A DNA stretch of 64,000 nt from Oceaniovalibus sp. ACAM 378 (GTDB taxonomy: Bacteria > Pseudomonadota > Alphaproteobacteria > Rhodobacterales > Rhodobacteraceae). This document shows, piece after piece, positions 37,609 through 46,450 of the stretch. A model generated the notes under the pieces. It saw only the letters and a list, made by a program, of their open reading frames with translations. It had not been told where the DNA came from and searched no databases. Positions within the stretch are counted from its first letter, which is position 1, and each line of letters opens with the position of its first letter. The stretch is from positions 248,001-312,000 of the forward strand of contig NZ_VSJK01000003.1 of NCBI RefSeq assembly GCF_008085915.1. Reading direction: 5' to 3'. The translations under genes and the position numbers were made by a program.

Positions 37609-37847
37609 TGCGATACCTCATCACATTCGGACCGAGGGTGAACTCGGTCAAAATCCGGGCGTACAGGATAAAAAAGGAGGGCAAGGCCACAGGGCACGAC
37701 GCCATCGTGCGATTTGCCTTGAGGCCCCCATATCGCCGGGTATCACGTCGGTCAATGAAACCCCGGGCATGTCGGCCATGCAGTCGAAACATGGCTTGCC
37801 GGATCAGGTCAAAGGCGCGTCTGTGTGCGTGTTGGCTGGGCTGATAA

Positions 37848-38264
37848 TTACTGGCGGGCGGTGATCGTTTTGCCGTCGGCGGTGTGCAGGATCAAGGCGC
37901 CGGTGTCATTGAACGCGTATCCGGTGACCCTGGACAGCGCTGTGAGCAGGCGTTGTTCCTGAGTCATCAGCGCCGGGGCGCAAAGCTTTTTGGTGGCGCC
38001 GATGTCTTCGATCACCAACGCGCCCTCAGATTCTGTCCATGCGGCAAATATCCGGTTGCATGTTCCGTGGCCGGTCAGTTTTCCATCGGGCGTGAACAGC
38101 AGATTTTCCGGGCTTTTGTCGATGACACCATGGCCGGTGATATCTTCGATATGCCAGGGGTCACCGATCAGCGGCGACAGCCTCTTTTGCGCCAGTACGT
38201 CGGCCCCCGGCACAAGGGCGGACGCCAGAGCGACGATGAAAGCGGTTCTGCAACGCCGGTTCAT
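37848..38264 (-). CDS. META domain (HslJ-like) exported protein
   Basis: A 138-residue protein with a Sec signal (TAFIVALASALVPGADVLAQ) and one META domain: WHIEDITGHGV, LTGHGTCNRIFAAW near residue 65, KKLCAPALMTQEQRLLTAL near 92. HslJ-type META proteins are periplasmic or lipid-linked and associated with envelope stress. Function otherwise unknown. Confidence 0.85.
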   Translation of the reverse strand: MNRRCRTAFIVALASALVPGADVLAQKRLSPLIGDPWHIEDITGHGVIDKSPENLLFTPDGKLTGHGTCNRIFAAWTESEGALVIEDIGATKKLCAPALMTQEQRLLTALSRVTGYAFNDTGALILHTADGKTITARQ

Positions 38265-38364
38265 ATCAGCGTCTCTTCGTTCCTGCGTCCCGGTTGCCGG
38301 TCAGAATTCGGGCCCTGCCGGGAATACCGGGGGCCATATCCGTTTGCGAGATGAAACACAAAGT

Positions 38365-38387
38365 CCCGCCCGCCAGTGGCGGACGGG
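38365..38387 (-). terminator. Hairpin after puuD
   Basis: CCCGCCCGCC (38365-38374) and GGCGGACGGG (38378-38387) form a 10-base stem with one non-canonical pair and a 3-base loop, 13 bases beyond the puuD stop. On the minus strand it is followed by ACTTTGTGTTT. Confidence 0.65.
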
Positions 38388-38399
38388 GTGTCGTGGCGA

Positions 38400-39644
38400 T
38401 CAGGAGGCGTCGGCAACGTCCCGTCCGGCGCTGTTGAACCAGACGCGGATCTTGGCGCGGTCCTCTGCTGGCAATTCGGTGATATTTGCCGGGGGCATGG
38501 CGTGGGAGACCCCCGCCTGAAGATAGATCTGGCGCGCCTCGCGGGTGATGTCCTTGATGGTTTCAAGGTGCACGCCCTTGGGCGCCTGATGGATTCCTTC
38601 CCACACCGGTTCGCGGGCGTGGCACATGGAGCAGCGGCCCATCACGATGTCCTGCACCTCGTCGAACCCGGCGGTGCTGGCATACATCTGTTCGCGCGCC
38701 GTCAGCTCCTGCGCCTCAAGCGCATCATAATCGCCGTCCCAGGTGTTTGCGGTCGACAGCCAGGCCAGCAGGATGAACAGCACGATCGTCGCAAGGATTG
38801 TCCAGTTCGGAACCGGCTTGCGCATGTGCATCGTGTTGAAATAATGCCGGATCGTCACCCCGATCAGGAACACCAGCGCCGCGATGATCCAGCTGTATTC
38901 CGTGGCAAACGCCAGCGGATAGTGGTTCGACAGCATCAGGAACAACACCGGCAACGTCAGATAGTTGTTATGCGTGCTGCGCAGTTTCGCGATCTTGCCA
39001 TACTTCGGATCGGGCGTGCGCCCGGCCTTGAGATCAGCCACCACAACCCGTTGATTTGGCATGATGATAAAGAACACATTGGCCGTCATGATCGTGGCGG
39101 TGAAGGCCCCCAGATGCAAAAGTGCGGCGCGCCCGGTGAAGATCTGGTGATACCCCCAGGACATGACCACCAGGATGACGAACAGCAGCAGCATCAGCGC
39201 CGTGGGCGTTTCGCCCAGCGGGGATTTGCACAGGAAGTCATAGCAGATCCAGCCAATGGTCAGCGAGCCGGCGGAGATCAGGATCGCTTGCCAGACAGCC
39301 AGATCGGCCTTTGCGGGGTCAATCAGGAACAGTTCGGCACCGACCCAATAGACGATCATCAGCAGCGCCGCGCCGGAAATCCAGGTCCAATAGCTTTCCC
39401 ATTTGAACCAGATCAGATGCTCGGGCATCGCTGCGGGGGCGACCAGATATTTCTGGATGTGATAGAATCCACCGCCGTGTACCTGCCATTCTTCTCCATC
39501 GGCCGGGCCCTTGATATTGCGGTTCAGGCCAAGATCGAGCGCGACGAAATAAAACGACGAACCGATCCAGGCGACAGCGGTGATGACATGCAGCCAGCGC
39601 ACCGCAAAGGCGAACCAGTCCCACATGATGGCGAGATCGTACAT
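38400..39644 (-). CDS. puuD: Membrane urate oxidase with cytochrome c domain (PuuD)
   Basis: Oxidises urate to 5-hydroxyisourate, passing electrons to the respiratory chain instead of oxygen. The 414-residue protein has about eight membrane segments (first at WLHVITAVAWIGSSFYFVAL, residues 18-37) forming the DUF989 domain, then a C-terminal cytochrome c domain with haem motif CSMCH at 338-342 and a Met ligand in HAMPP near 383. ACGGAGG lies upstream of the ATG. It diverges from a LysR regulator and begins the purine catabolism block; the product is used by UraH 1 kb away. Confidence 0.95.
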   Translation of the reverse strand: MYDLAIMWDWFAFAVRWLHVITAVAWIGSSFYFVALDLGLNRNIKGPADGEEWQVHGGGFYHIQKYLVAPAAMPEHLIWFKWESYWTWISGAALLMIVYWVGAELFLIDPAKADLAVWQAILISAGSLTIGWICYDFLCKSPLGETPTALMLLLFVILVVMSWGYHQIFTGRAALLHLGAFTATIMTANVFFIIMPNQRVVVADLKAGRTPDPKYGKIAKLRSTHNNYLTLPVLFLMLSNHYPLAFATEYSWIIAALVFLIGVTIRHYFNTMHMRKPVPNWTILATIVLFILLAWLSTANTWDGDYDALEAQELTAREQMYASTAGFDEVQDIVMGRCSMCHAREPVWEGIHQAPKGVHLETIKDITREARQIYLQAGVSHAMPPANITELPAEDRAKIRVWFNSAGRDVADAS

Positions 39645-39742
39645 GATCGAGAACCTCCGTGCATTTATCCGGCGACACTATCCAAGTATCGATTATCAGA
39701 CTATGTTTTCATTCAGCAAGCAGCGTCAAAGAAAACCGAACA

Positions 39743-40651
39743 ATGTCTTATCTCGATAACATCCGCACCTTTGTCCGGGTCTATGAACTGGGCAGCATGT
39801 CCGCCGCTGCCCGGGATCAGCGACTCTCGCCCGCTGTGGTGTCGGCGCGGATGACCCAGCTTGAGCAGCATCTTGGGGTGCGGTTGTTCCAGCGGACCAC
39901 CCGCAGCCTGTCGCCGACAGAGCAAGGGCAGATTTTTTACGAAGGGGCCTGTGCGGTTCTGGATTCGGTGGAAGATGCCGAGGCGGGCGTGGCCAATATC
40001 ACCGACAACCCCCGCGGCACATTGCATATTGCCGCGCCTTTGGGCATCGGGCGGCGGCTGATCGCGCCCAATATGCCGGACTTCGCCGAAAGCTATCCGC
40101 AGGTTACGGTCCGGCTGAGGTCAAGCGACCGAAAGGTCGATCTGACGGCAGAGGGTCTGGATGTGGCGTTCTTTCTCGGCCGTCCCGAGGATTCGAACCT
40201 GCGCATTCGCAAGATAGCCGATTGCCCCCGGGTTCTGTGCGCCAGTCCGGAATATATCGCGCGCCACGGGCACCCGGTCTCGGGCGAAGCCATCGACCGC
40301 GGGCAGCACAACTGTCTGAACCTGCGTTTTCCCGGAGCGACCGAGTTCCAGTGGAATCTGGAGACACCTGACGGCCCCCGCCGGTTCGAGGTGCACGGCC
40401 GGTTCGAAAGCGACGATGGCGATGTCCTGACCAACTGGGCGTTGGACGGCGCGGGAATCGTCATGAAACCGGTGTTCGAGATTGCTGAACATCTGGCCAG
40501 CGGCGCCTTGGTCCGCGTGGTCGAAGACACGCCACCCCTGCCGGTGCAGGTGGCGTGTCTTTACGCACACAGGCGGCATCAGGACCCCAAGTCGCGGCTG
40601 TTCATGGAATTCATGATCGCGCGGATGACCCCGGCTCTGAACGTGGTCTGA
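39743..40651 (+). CDS. LysR-type regulator next to the urate genes
   Basis: A 302-residue LysR regulator with the N-terminal winged helix (FVRVYELGSMSAAARDQRLS, RLFQRTTRSLSPTEQG) and a LysR substrate domain. It diverges from puuD over 98 bases and converges on uraH, so it is a good candidate for control of urate breakdown, with urate or a ureide as inducer. The divergent region has an ATCGAT core and T-N11-A spacing near 39690-39705. The target assignment is inference from position. Confidence 0.88.
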   Translation: MSYLDNIRTFVRVYELGSMSAAARDQRLSPAVVSARMTQLEQHLGVRLFQRTTRSLSPTEQGQIFYEGACAVLDSVEDAEAGVANITDNPRGTLHIAAPLGIGRRLIAPNMPDFAESYPQVTVRLRSSDRKVDLTAEGLDVAFFLGRPEDSNLRIRKIADCPRVLCASPEYIARHGHPVSGEAIDRGQHNCLNLRFPGATEFQWNLETPDGPRRFEVHGRFESDDGDVLTNWALDGAGIVMKPVFEIAEHLASGALVRVVEDTPPLPVQVACLYAHRRHQDPKSRLFMEFMIARMTPALNVV

Positions 40652-40669
40652 AGGTGGCCTGAACGGGGA

Positions 40670-41023
40670 TCAGCTGCCGCGATAGGTCGAGTAGCCGAAG
40701 GGCGAAAGCAGCAGCGGCACATGGTAGTGGCTTTGTTCCGACATACCGAACCGCAGCGGGATCACATCCAGAAACCGCGGGTTTTCCGGTGTGACGCCAC
40801 AAGCATCCAGATAGGCGCCCGCATGAAACACCAGTTCATAGGTGCCGGTGGCAAATTCGCCCTCTGGCAGGATCTGGCTGTCGGTGCGCCCGTCGTCATT
40901 GGTGGTCAGTGTGCGCAAGAGCGTGCGAACCTCGCCCTTTATCGAAAAAAGCTCAATCTTCATATCTTGTGCCGGGCAACCGCGTGCGGTGTCCAGAACG
41001 TGGGTTGTCAGATATCCGGGCAT
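40670..41023 (-). CDS. uraH: 5-Hydroxyisourate hydrolase (transthyretin-like)
   Basis: A 117-residue enzyme hydrolysing 5-hydroxyisourate to OHCU, the step after PuuD. It begins [17 protein letters not shown], has [31 protein letters not shown] at the end; the C-terminal YRGS tetrapeptide is the family signature. The ATG at 41023 is preferred to the longer frame. It diverges from puuE-uraD over 141 bases. Confidence 0.96.
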   Translation of the reverse strand: MPGYLTTHVLDTARGCPAQDMKIELFSIKGEVRTLLRTLTTNDDGRTDSQILPEGEFATGTYELVFHAGAYLDACGVTPENPRFLDVIPLRFGMSEQSHYHVPLLLSPFGYSTYRGS

Positions 41024-41110
41024 GGGCTGTCCTTTCAAGAATATTGCCTGTGTGCACCGGGCGCGCGCGGGGCGGAACCGATCTTCGCGCATGGGTCTTT
41101 TCGGATTTTA

Positions 41111-41143
41111 TTGACAATCCCGCCCGACTAATTGGTCTATCAT
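41111..41143 (+). promoter_or_regulatory. Candidate promoter of the puuE-uraD gene
   Basis: TTGACA at 41111-41116 is a consensus -35 box; GTCTAT (41135-41140) or TATCAT (41138-41143) could be the -10, with spacing of 18 or 21. AATTGGTCTATCATC overlaps it and could be an operator. The puuE ATG with AGGAGAA is 22 bases further on. Confidence 0.45.
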
Positions 41144-41164
41144 CGGCAGACACAGGAGAACCAA

Positions 41165-42574
41165 ATGAACCGTTATCCCCGCGACATGCAAGGCCATGGG
41201 GCCGAAACACCTGACCCGAAATGGCCGAATGGTGCCAAGATCGCCGTACAGCTTGTGCTGAACTATGAAGAGGGCGGTGAAAACTGCATTCTTCACGGGG
41301 ATGCCGCCTCTGAGGCGTTCCTGTCTGAAATCGTCGGGGCCGCGCAATGGCCGGGACAACGCCACGCGAACATGGAATCGATCTATGAATACGGCTCGCG
41401 GGCCGGGTTCTGGCGTTTGCACCGGATGCTCAAGGATCTGCCGATCACCGTCTATGGCGTGGCCACCGCGCTTGCCCGTTCGCCCGAACAGGTGGCGGCG
41501 ATGATCGCGGCGGATTGGGAAATGGCGTCGCACGGGCTGAAATGGGTCGAGCATAAGGACATGCCCGAGGATCAGGAGCGCACCGCAATCGCTGAGGCAA
41601 TCGCCCTGCACACCGAAGTCGTCGGCGCGCCGCCGCGTGGATGGTATTGCGGGCGGTCATCGGAAAACACCATCCGCCTTGCCGCAGAAACCGGGCAGTT
41701 TGCCTATGTCGCTGATGCTTATGCCGACGATCTGCCGTATTGGAGCGAGTTCGGCGAAAGGGATCAGTTGATCGTGCCCTATACGCTGGATTGCAACGAC
41801 ATGCGGTTCGCGACGCCACAGGGGTTCAACTCGGGCGATCAGTTTTTCAGCTATCTGCGCGATTCCTTCGACACGCTGTACCGCGAAGGCTGCGAAGGCG
41901 CGCCAAAGATGCTGTCTGTCGGTCTGCACTGCCGTCTGGTCGGTCGTCCGGGCCGCGCCGAGGCGCTGCGCCGGTTCATCGAACATGTGAAATCTCACGA
42001 CGGCGTCTGGTTCGCCACGCGCGAACAGATCGCCGATCATTGGGCAAAAGTGCATCCGCACCAGCGTCACGAACGGCCGAGCGAAATGGACAAGGCCCGC
42101 TTTGTCGAACTCTATGGGTCGATCTTTGAGCATTCGCCCTGGATTGCCGAAGGTGCCCATGACGGCGAACTTGGCGCGGCGCATGACACCGCTGTCGGGC
42201 TGCACAATGCCCTGTCGCGGGTGTTTCGCCGGGCCGATGACAAACAGCGGCTTGGCGTGCTGACCGCGCACCCCGATCTGGCAGGCAAGTTGGCTGCGGC
42301 CAAGCAGCTGACTTCGGAATCGACCGCCGAACAGGCCGGTGCCGGGCTGGACATGCTGACCGACGCGGAGCGTGCAAGCTTTACCGAACTGAATGAAGCC
42401 TACGTTGCCCGAAACGGTTTTCCCTTCATCATCGCCGTGCGCGACCATGACAAGGCCAGCATCCTTGCGGCCTTCAAGCGGCGGCTGGATCAGGACCGTG
42501 ACACCGAATTCGCCGAGGCTCGTCGTCAGGTTGAACGGATCGCACTGCACCGGCTGAAGGCGGTTCTGCCATGA
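41165..42574 (+). CDS. puuE: Fused allantoinase (PuuE) and OHCU decarboxylase (UraD)
   Basis: Bifunctional 469-residue protein. Residues 1-300 are the PuuE-type polysaccharide-deacetylase allantoinase (GAKIAVQLVLNYEEGGEN near 23, EYGSRAGFWRL near 75, ASHGLKW near 121, RSSENTIRLAAETG near 164), opening allantoin to allantoate. Residues about 308-469 are UraD (FVELYGSIFEHSPW, TAHPDLAGKLA with the probable catalytic His near 369, EQAGAGLDMLT, RNGFPFI near 417), which decarboxylates OHCU to (S)-allantoin. The ATG at 41165 has ACAGGAG upstream. The last 4 bases overlap allA. The fusion channels three consecutive steps with UraH. Confidence 0.95.
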   Translation: MNRYPRDMQGHGAETPDPKWPNGAKIAVQLVLNYEEGGENCILHGDAASEAFLSEIVGAAQWPGQRHANMESIYEYGSRAGFWRLHRMLKDLPITVYGVATALARSPEQVAAMIAADWEMASHGLKWVEHKDMPEDQERTAIAEAIALHTEVVGAPPRGWYCGRSSENTIRLAAETGQFAYVADAYADDLPYWSEFGERDQLIVPYTLDCNDMRFATPQGFNSGDQFFSYLRDSFDTLYREGCEGAPKMLSVGLHCRLVGRPGRAEALRRFIEHVKSHDGVWFATREQIADHWAKVHPHQRHERPSEMDKARFVELYGSIFEHSPWIAEGAHDGELGAAHDTAVGLHNALSRVFRRADDKQRLGVLTAHPDLAGKLAAAKQLTSESTAEQAGAGLDMLTDAERASFTELNEAYVARNGFPFIIAVRDHDKASILAAFKRRLDQDRDTEFAEARRQVERIALHRLKAVLP

Positions 42575-43068
42575 AGAACGCCGAAATGACCCGCACCATC
42601 ACCGCGCAACCGCTGAGTGCTGCGGCATTCGCCCCTTTTGGCGAGGTTCTGGAAGTGTCGGGTGATCCTGACAAACTGATCAACGCCGGGCTGTGTGGCC
42701 GGTTTCACGATCGCGCCCGGCTTGACTTTGCCCAAGGCCGCGCCGGGATCAGCATCTTTGATGCCACGCCCCGGTCGCTGCCCCATAGACTTGACCTGCT
42801 TGAGCGCCACCCAGACGGCTCTCAGGCCTTTTTGCCGATGCACCAGAACCCCTGGCTTGTCATCGTCGCGACCGATCCCGACGCCACGCCGCTCGCCTTT
42901 CTGGTGGCACCGGGGCAGGGGGTCAATCTGCACCGGGGAACATGGCACGGAGTTCTGACACCGCTGCACGCCCCCGGACTTTTCGCCGTGATCGATCGGA
43001 TCGGCGATGGTGCCAACCTGGAAGAACGCAGGATCGAGCCACCGTGGATCGTGACTGAACCAACCTGA
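42571..43068 (+). CDS. allA: Ureidoglycolate lyase
   Basis: A 165-residue cupin-like enzyme splitting (S)-ureidoglycolate into glyoxylate and urea. Markers are TAQPLSAAAFAPFGEVLE-type start, INAGLCGRFHDRARLDF near residue 35, LERHPDGSQAFLPM near 75, VNLHRGTWHGVLTPL near 120. Its ATG overlaps the puuE-uraD stop (ATGA). The glyoxylate it makes is the substrate of the bhc operon 6.4 kb downstream. Confidence 0.95.
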   Translation: MKNAEMTRTITAQPLSAAAFAPFGEVLEVSGDPDKLINAGLCGRFHDRARLDFAQGRAGISIFDATPRSLPHRLDLLERHPDGSQAFLPMHQNPWLVIVATDPDATPLAFLVAPGQGVNLHRGTWHGVLTPLHAPGLFAVIDRIGDGANLEERRIEPPWIVTEPT

Positions 43069-43095
43069 AGCCGCCGCCAAATAGGAACTGGCGCC

Positions 43096-43441
43096 CCTGA
43101 CAACAGGTCGGCAGAGATCATCCCGATCGAGGTTCTCGGCGGCGGCGTGATCGTCATGTTCGCCATGGTCGTGGCCGCAGGTCTCTCGATGCGGTCGAAT
43201 GGGGCATGGAATTGTCGCACCATGGTGATCTTTTTCGGTCGGTCTGGGTCTGCCGCTTGAACCCAACGCGGTGCAGTATCTTCCCGACGGGGTGCGGGTG
43301 CTGATGGTGGCGGGTCTTCTGCCCCTGAATCTTGTCCTTCCCGAAGAGCTGGCGGATGAGGACGTCGCGCGCGGCCTGTCCGGTTACGGCACCTATCGTC
43401 ATCCGCCCGAGGATGCGGTGCTGGTAACCGCACGCGCCTGA
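43096..43441 (+). pseudogene. Remnant of an NCS2 (xanthine/uric acid) permease
   Basis: Two reading frames carry the C-terminal part of a nucleobase permease. Frame one (43117 on) reads IPIEVLGGGVIVMFAMVVAA and GLSM, then WNCRTMVIFF; after the T run at 43231-43235 the similarity moves one frame and reads SVGLGLPLEPNAVQYLPDGV, VLMVAGLLP, LNLVLPEELADED, ending with a stop at 43439. About ten residues between GLLP and LNLVLP usual in the family are missing, and roughly the first two thirds of the gene are gone. It therefore has a frameshift, an internal deletion and 5' truncation. It is not a copy of the intact permease at 44.9 kb, whose sequence differs. Confidence 0.8.
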
Positions 43442-43516
43442 TCGCGACTTTTGATTGACGCTGTGGCCTCTGCCGCTTACGGGCGGGGGCCGTTTCCTTT
43501 TTCAGGATTGCCGGGA

Positions 43517-44266
43517 ATGTATGATCTCATCCTTCTCATGGGGGCCGCCTTTGCGGCTGGAATCGTCAATACCATCGCCGGTGGTGGCACGTTTCTGACG
43601 TTTCCGGCGCTGGTTCTGACCGGAATGCCACCGATCCTTGCCAATGCGACCAGTGCGGTGGCGGTGTTTCCCGGATATCTGGGCGGCGTCGTCGGATTCC
43701 GCGCCGAAATCGCGCAACTGGATCGCCGCCGCCTGATGCTCATGACTGCTACCGCGCTGCTGGGTGGAATGGCGGGGGGGCTGCTGTTGCTTGTGTCATC
43801 GGATGCGGCATTTGCGGCGATCGTGCCCTTCCTGTTGATCGGAGCAACGGCGGTCTTTGTCTGGGGCGACTGGCTGCGCGCGTGGCTGGGGCGTTCGGCG
43901 CGGAGCGTTACGCCGTTCGGCGCGGTGGGGCTGTTTCTTGTTTCGCTCTATGGCGGGTATTTCAACGGCGGGCTGGGGATCGTCCTGCTGGCGCTGTTTA
44001 CCATGTGGGGGATGGCCGACATTCACCAGATGAACGGCCTGAAGAACGCGATGTCCTTTGCGGTGTCGGCAGTTTCGGTGGCGGTCTTTGCCCTGGCCGG
44101 GCTGGTGGCCTGGCCACAGGCGCTGGCGATGATGGTCGCGGCGACGGTCGGGGGCTATGCCGGGGCACCGTTGTCGCGCCTGTTGCCGCGCGCCGCGGTG
44201 CGCGCAGGGATTGCGCTGGCCGGGTTTGGTACGGGCGCGGTGTTCCTGTGGCGGCTGATCGCCTGA
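43517..44266 (+). CDS. TSUP/TauE-SafE family permease
   Basis: A 249-residue membrane protein with the family repeat AAGIVNTIAGGGTFLTFPAL near residue 14 and YGGYFNGGLGIVLLALF near 155, and about eight hydrophobic segments. The substrate is unknown; in this setting it might move an organic acid or anion from ureide metabolism, but that is only position. The ATG at 43517 has AGGA upstream; the longer frame is not needed. Confidence 0.85.
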   Translation: MYDLILLMGAAFAAGIVNTIAGGGTFLTFPALVLTGMPPILANATSAVAVFPGYLGGVVGFRAEIAQLDRRRLMLMTATALLGGMAGGLLLLVSSDAAFAAIVPFLLIGATAVFVWGDWLRAWLGRSARSVTPFGAVGLFLVSLYGGYFNGGLGIVLLALFTMWGMADIHQMNGLKNAMSFAVSAVSVAVFALAGLVAWPQALAMMVAATVGGYAGAPLSRLLPRAAVRAGIALAGFGTGAVFLWRLIA

Positions 44267-44270
44267 GCGG

Positions 44271-44783
44271 TCAACCAAAGCCGTTCAGGATCAGCACCCC
44301 CGGCAACCAGCCGGTGAACACGCCCGCCAGACCGGTCGCCAGAGCGACGGCACGGCTGATCGGAGCGCGCAGCGCCAGCGCCACGAAATACAACACCCAA
44401 AGCCCCGACCACGTCAGCCAGCTCAGGCCAAGCCACAGGGCGAAGGCGCTGTCTGCATCCGCCACCTCGCGCCAGGCCACGGGCAGGACGGTGATCGCCA
44501 CGAACAGGCTGAACCAACCCAGCCCGCGCCCGTCGCCTCCGGTCAGCCGGTTCCACGCCACCCAAAGATAGGTGATCGCGAACAGCAGCGTCATCGCCGC
44601 GGCTGCGATGGAAGTGTCATCGGCACCGGGGCCAAGGGCCATATATCCCGCGACCACCGCCGCAATGGTTCCGCTGGCCAGATTGATCGGTACGATTTCA
44701 CGGGAATCGATCTGGTCGGCCATCCACAATGAATTCAGGCATAAGACGGCACCGACATAAAGCAGCACGAGACCCGTCAACAT
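44271..44783 (-). CDS. AmiS/UreI family urea or amide channel
   Basis: A 170-residue protein with six to seven membrane segments and the family blocks LLYVGAVLCLNSLWM near the N-terminus, EIVPINLASG near 29, FAITYLWVAWNRLTG near 68 and GLGWFSLFVAI near 86. UreI/AmiS proteins conduct urea or short amides. AllA upstream releases urea, so urea export, uptake or recycling is a natural role. No urease genes are in the window. Confidence 0.88.
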   Translation of the reverse strand: MLTGLVLLYVGAVLCLNSLWMADQIDSREIVPINLASGTIAAVVAGYMALGPGADDTSIAAAAMTLLFAITYLWVAWNRLTGGDGRGLGWFSLFVAITVLPVAWREVADADSAFALWLGLSWLTWSGLWVLYFVALALRAPISRAVALATGLAGVFTGWLPGVLILNGFG

Positions 44784-44878
44784 CGAACACTCCGATCAGG
44801 GGAATTTGCAAGGGTGGTCTAAAACGCACACGGCCCGGCGCAGATCGCACCGGGCCGCCTGTTGGTCAGGTGCCGCTA

Positions 44879-46387
44879 TCAGTGGGCGCCATCAGAGGCC
44901 AGAGCGGAGGCGCGGGCCTCTTCCTCGGCATTGGCGCTGGTGCCGTTGAAAATGGCGTTCAGCGCGACGGCCCAGATCGAGGCAAGCAGGATGCCGCTTT
45001 CGATCAGCGGGTGCCAGGCATGGGGCAGGTGCATCTTGAAGTCAGGTGCGATCAGCGGGATCATCCCGGCGCCCAGCGAAATGGCGACGATCAACCCATT
45101 GAACTTGTTCACCTTGAAATCGACAGCGCCGAGGATGCGAACACCCGTGGCCGCGACCATTCCGAACATCACCAGACCCGCACCGCCCAGAACCGCGACC
45201 GGCAAGGCCTCGACAATGGCACCCATCTTGGGGATCAGGCCGAGCACGATCATGATCGCGCCACCCATGACGCAGACATAGCGTGACCGGATGCCCGTTA
45301 CCCCCACAAGACCGACGTTCTGGCTGAACGAGGTATAGGGGAAGGTGTTGAACAACCCACCGATCAGCGTGCCCAGACCATCGGTGCGCAGACCGGCGGA
45401 CAGGCTGGTGCGCTCCAGTTTCTTGCCGCACATGTCAGACAAGGCCAGGAACATGCCCGTGGATTCGATCATCACGACAATCATCACCAGCGTCATGGTA
45501 ATGATCATGACCGGATCAAAGATCGGCAGACCAAAGTGGAACGGGGTGATGATGGCGAACCACTTGGCGGTGCCGACATGTTCGAATTGCATCAGGCCCA
45601 TGGCCCCGGCGGCAACTGCGCCGACAATGATGCCCAGCAGCACCGCGATGTTGGACCAGAAACCGCGGGCGAACTTCATCACGCCGATGATCGTGAACAG
45701 CACAAGAAACGCGATCCCCATGCTTTGCACTGTGGCATAGTTGGGGTTTTCCACTGATGGCGCGATATTCAATCCCTCCGGAATCGCGGGGATAGCGCCC
45801 GCGTCAAGCATCCCGCGTACCTCTTTGAGCCAGGCCAGATGTTCCGGATTGACGATCTTTGGTGCGGTCGGGCCGACAGGCAAGCCGAAGATCCAGTTGA
45901 TACCGATGCGCATCAGGGTCACGCCGATGACCAGAATGATCGTGCCGGTCACAACCGGTGGAAAAAACCGCAACATCCGGCTGACCAGCGGGGCGATCAG
46001 CATGGCGATGATACCGGCACCGATAATTGCACCGAAAATCATCCGCGCCCCTTCCGTGCCGGGGTTGGCGGCGCCGATGGCAACCATCGGGCCGACCGAC
46101 GCAAAGGTCACGCCCATCATGACCGGAAGTTTGACACCGAAATATTTAGAGGCCCCCAGCGATTGGATGATCGTCACGACGCCGCAGACGAAGAGGTCGG
46201 CGGAAATCAGGAAGGCGACATCGGGCGGCGACAGGCCCAGCACACGCCCGACAATAAGCGGCACCGCGATGGCGCCAGCATACATGACAAGAACGTGTTG
46301 CAGGCCAAGCGTAAACAGTTTTGGCCCGGGGATTCTTTCGTTGACCGGATCGTGGTGCGGCATATTCTCGTCAGATGTCACTGACAT
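44879..46387 (-). CDS. NCS2 nucleobase permease, probably uric acid/xanthine
   Basis: A 502-residue nucleobase:cation symporter-2 with 12-14 membrane segments. Signature stretches are LQHVLVMYAGAIAVPLIVG near residue 29, VKLPVMMGVTFASVGPM near 85, the substrate-site region MIESTGMFLALSDMCG near 308, and FPYTSFSQNVGLVGVTGI near 350. The QHVLVMYAGAIAVP and SQNVG motifs are those of the xanthine/urate branch (XanQ, UacT) rather than the uracil branch. Location between urate-degrading genes and the bhc operon supports urate uptake. Confidence 0.92.
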   Translation of the reverse strand: MSVTSDENMPHHDPVNERIPGPKLFTLGLQHVLVMYAGAIAVPLIVGRVLGLSPPDVAFLISADLFVCGVVTIIQSLGASKYFGVKLPVMMGVTFASVGPMVAIGAANPGTEGARMIFGAIIGAGIIAMLIAPLVSRMLRFFPPVVTGTIILVIGVTLMRIGINWIFGLPVGPTAPKIVNPEHLAWLKEVRGMLDAGAIPAIPEGLNIAPSVENPNYATVQSMGIAFLVLFTIIGVMKFARGFWSNIAVLLGIIVGAVAAGAMGLMQFEHVGTAKWFAIITPFHFGLPIFDPVMIITMTLVMIVVMIESTGMFLALSDMCGKKLERTSLSAGLRTDGLGTLIGGLFNTFPYTSFSQNVGLVGVTGIRSRYVCVMGGAIMIVLGLIPKMGAIVEALPVAVLGGAGLVMFGMVAATGVRILGAVDFKVNKFNGLIVAISLGAGMIPLIAPDFKMHLPHAWHPLIESGILLASIWAVALNAIFNGTSANAEEEARASALASDGAH

Positions 46388-46450
46388 GATTGGGTCTCCT
46401 CCCCAGTGTGAAAAACTATCTTGCTGTTAAAGTCTGTCTGGCCCGGTGCC

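Noticed and set aside
38376-39854. 492-codon plus-strand open frame opposite puuD
   Set aside because: puuD on the other strand has a haem motif and membrane segments; this frame is histidine/glutamine-rich shadow.
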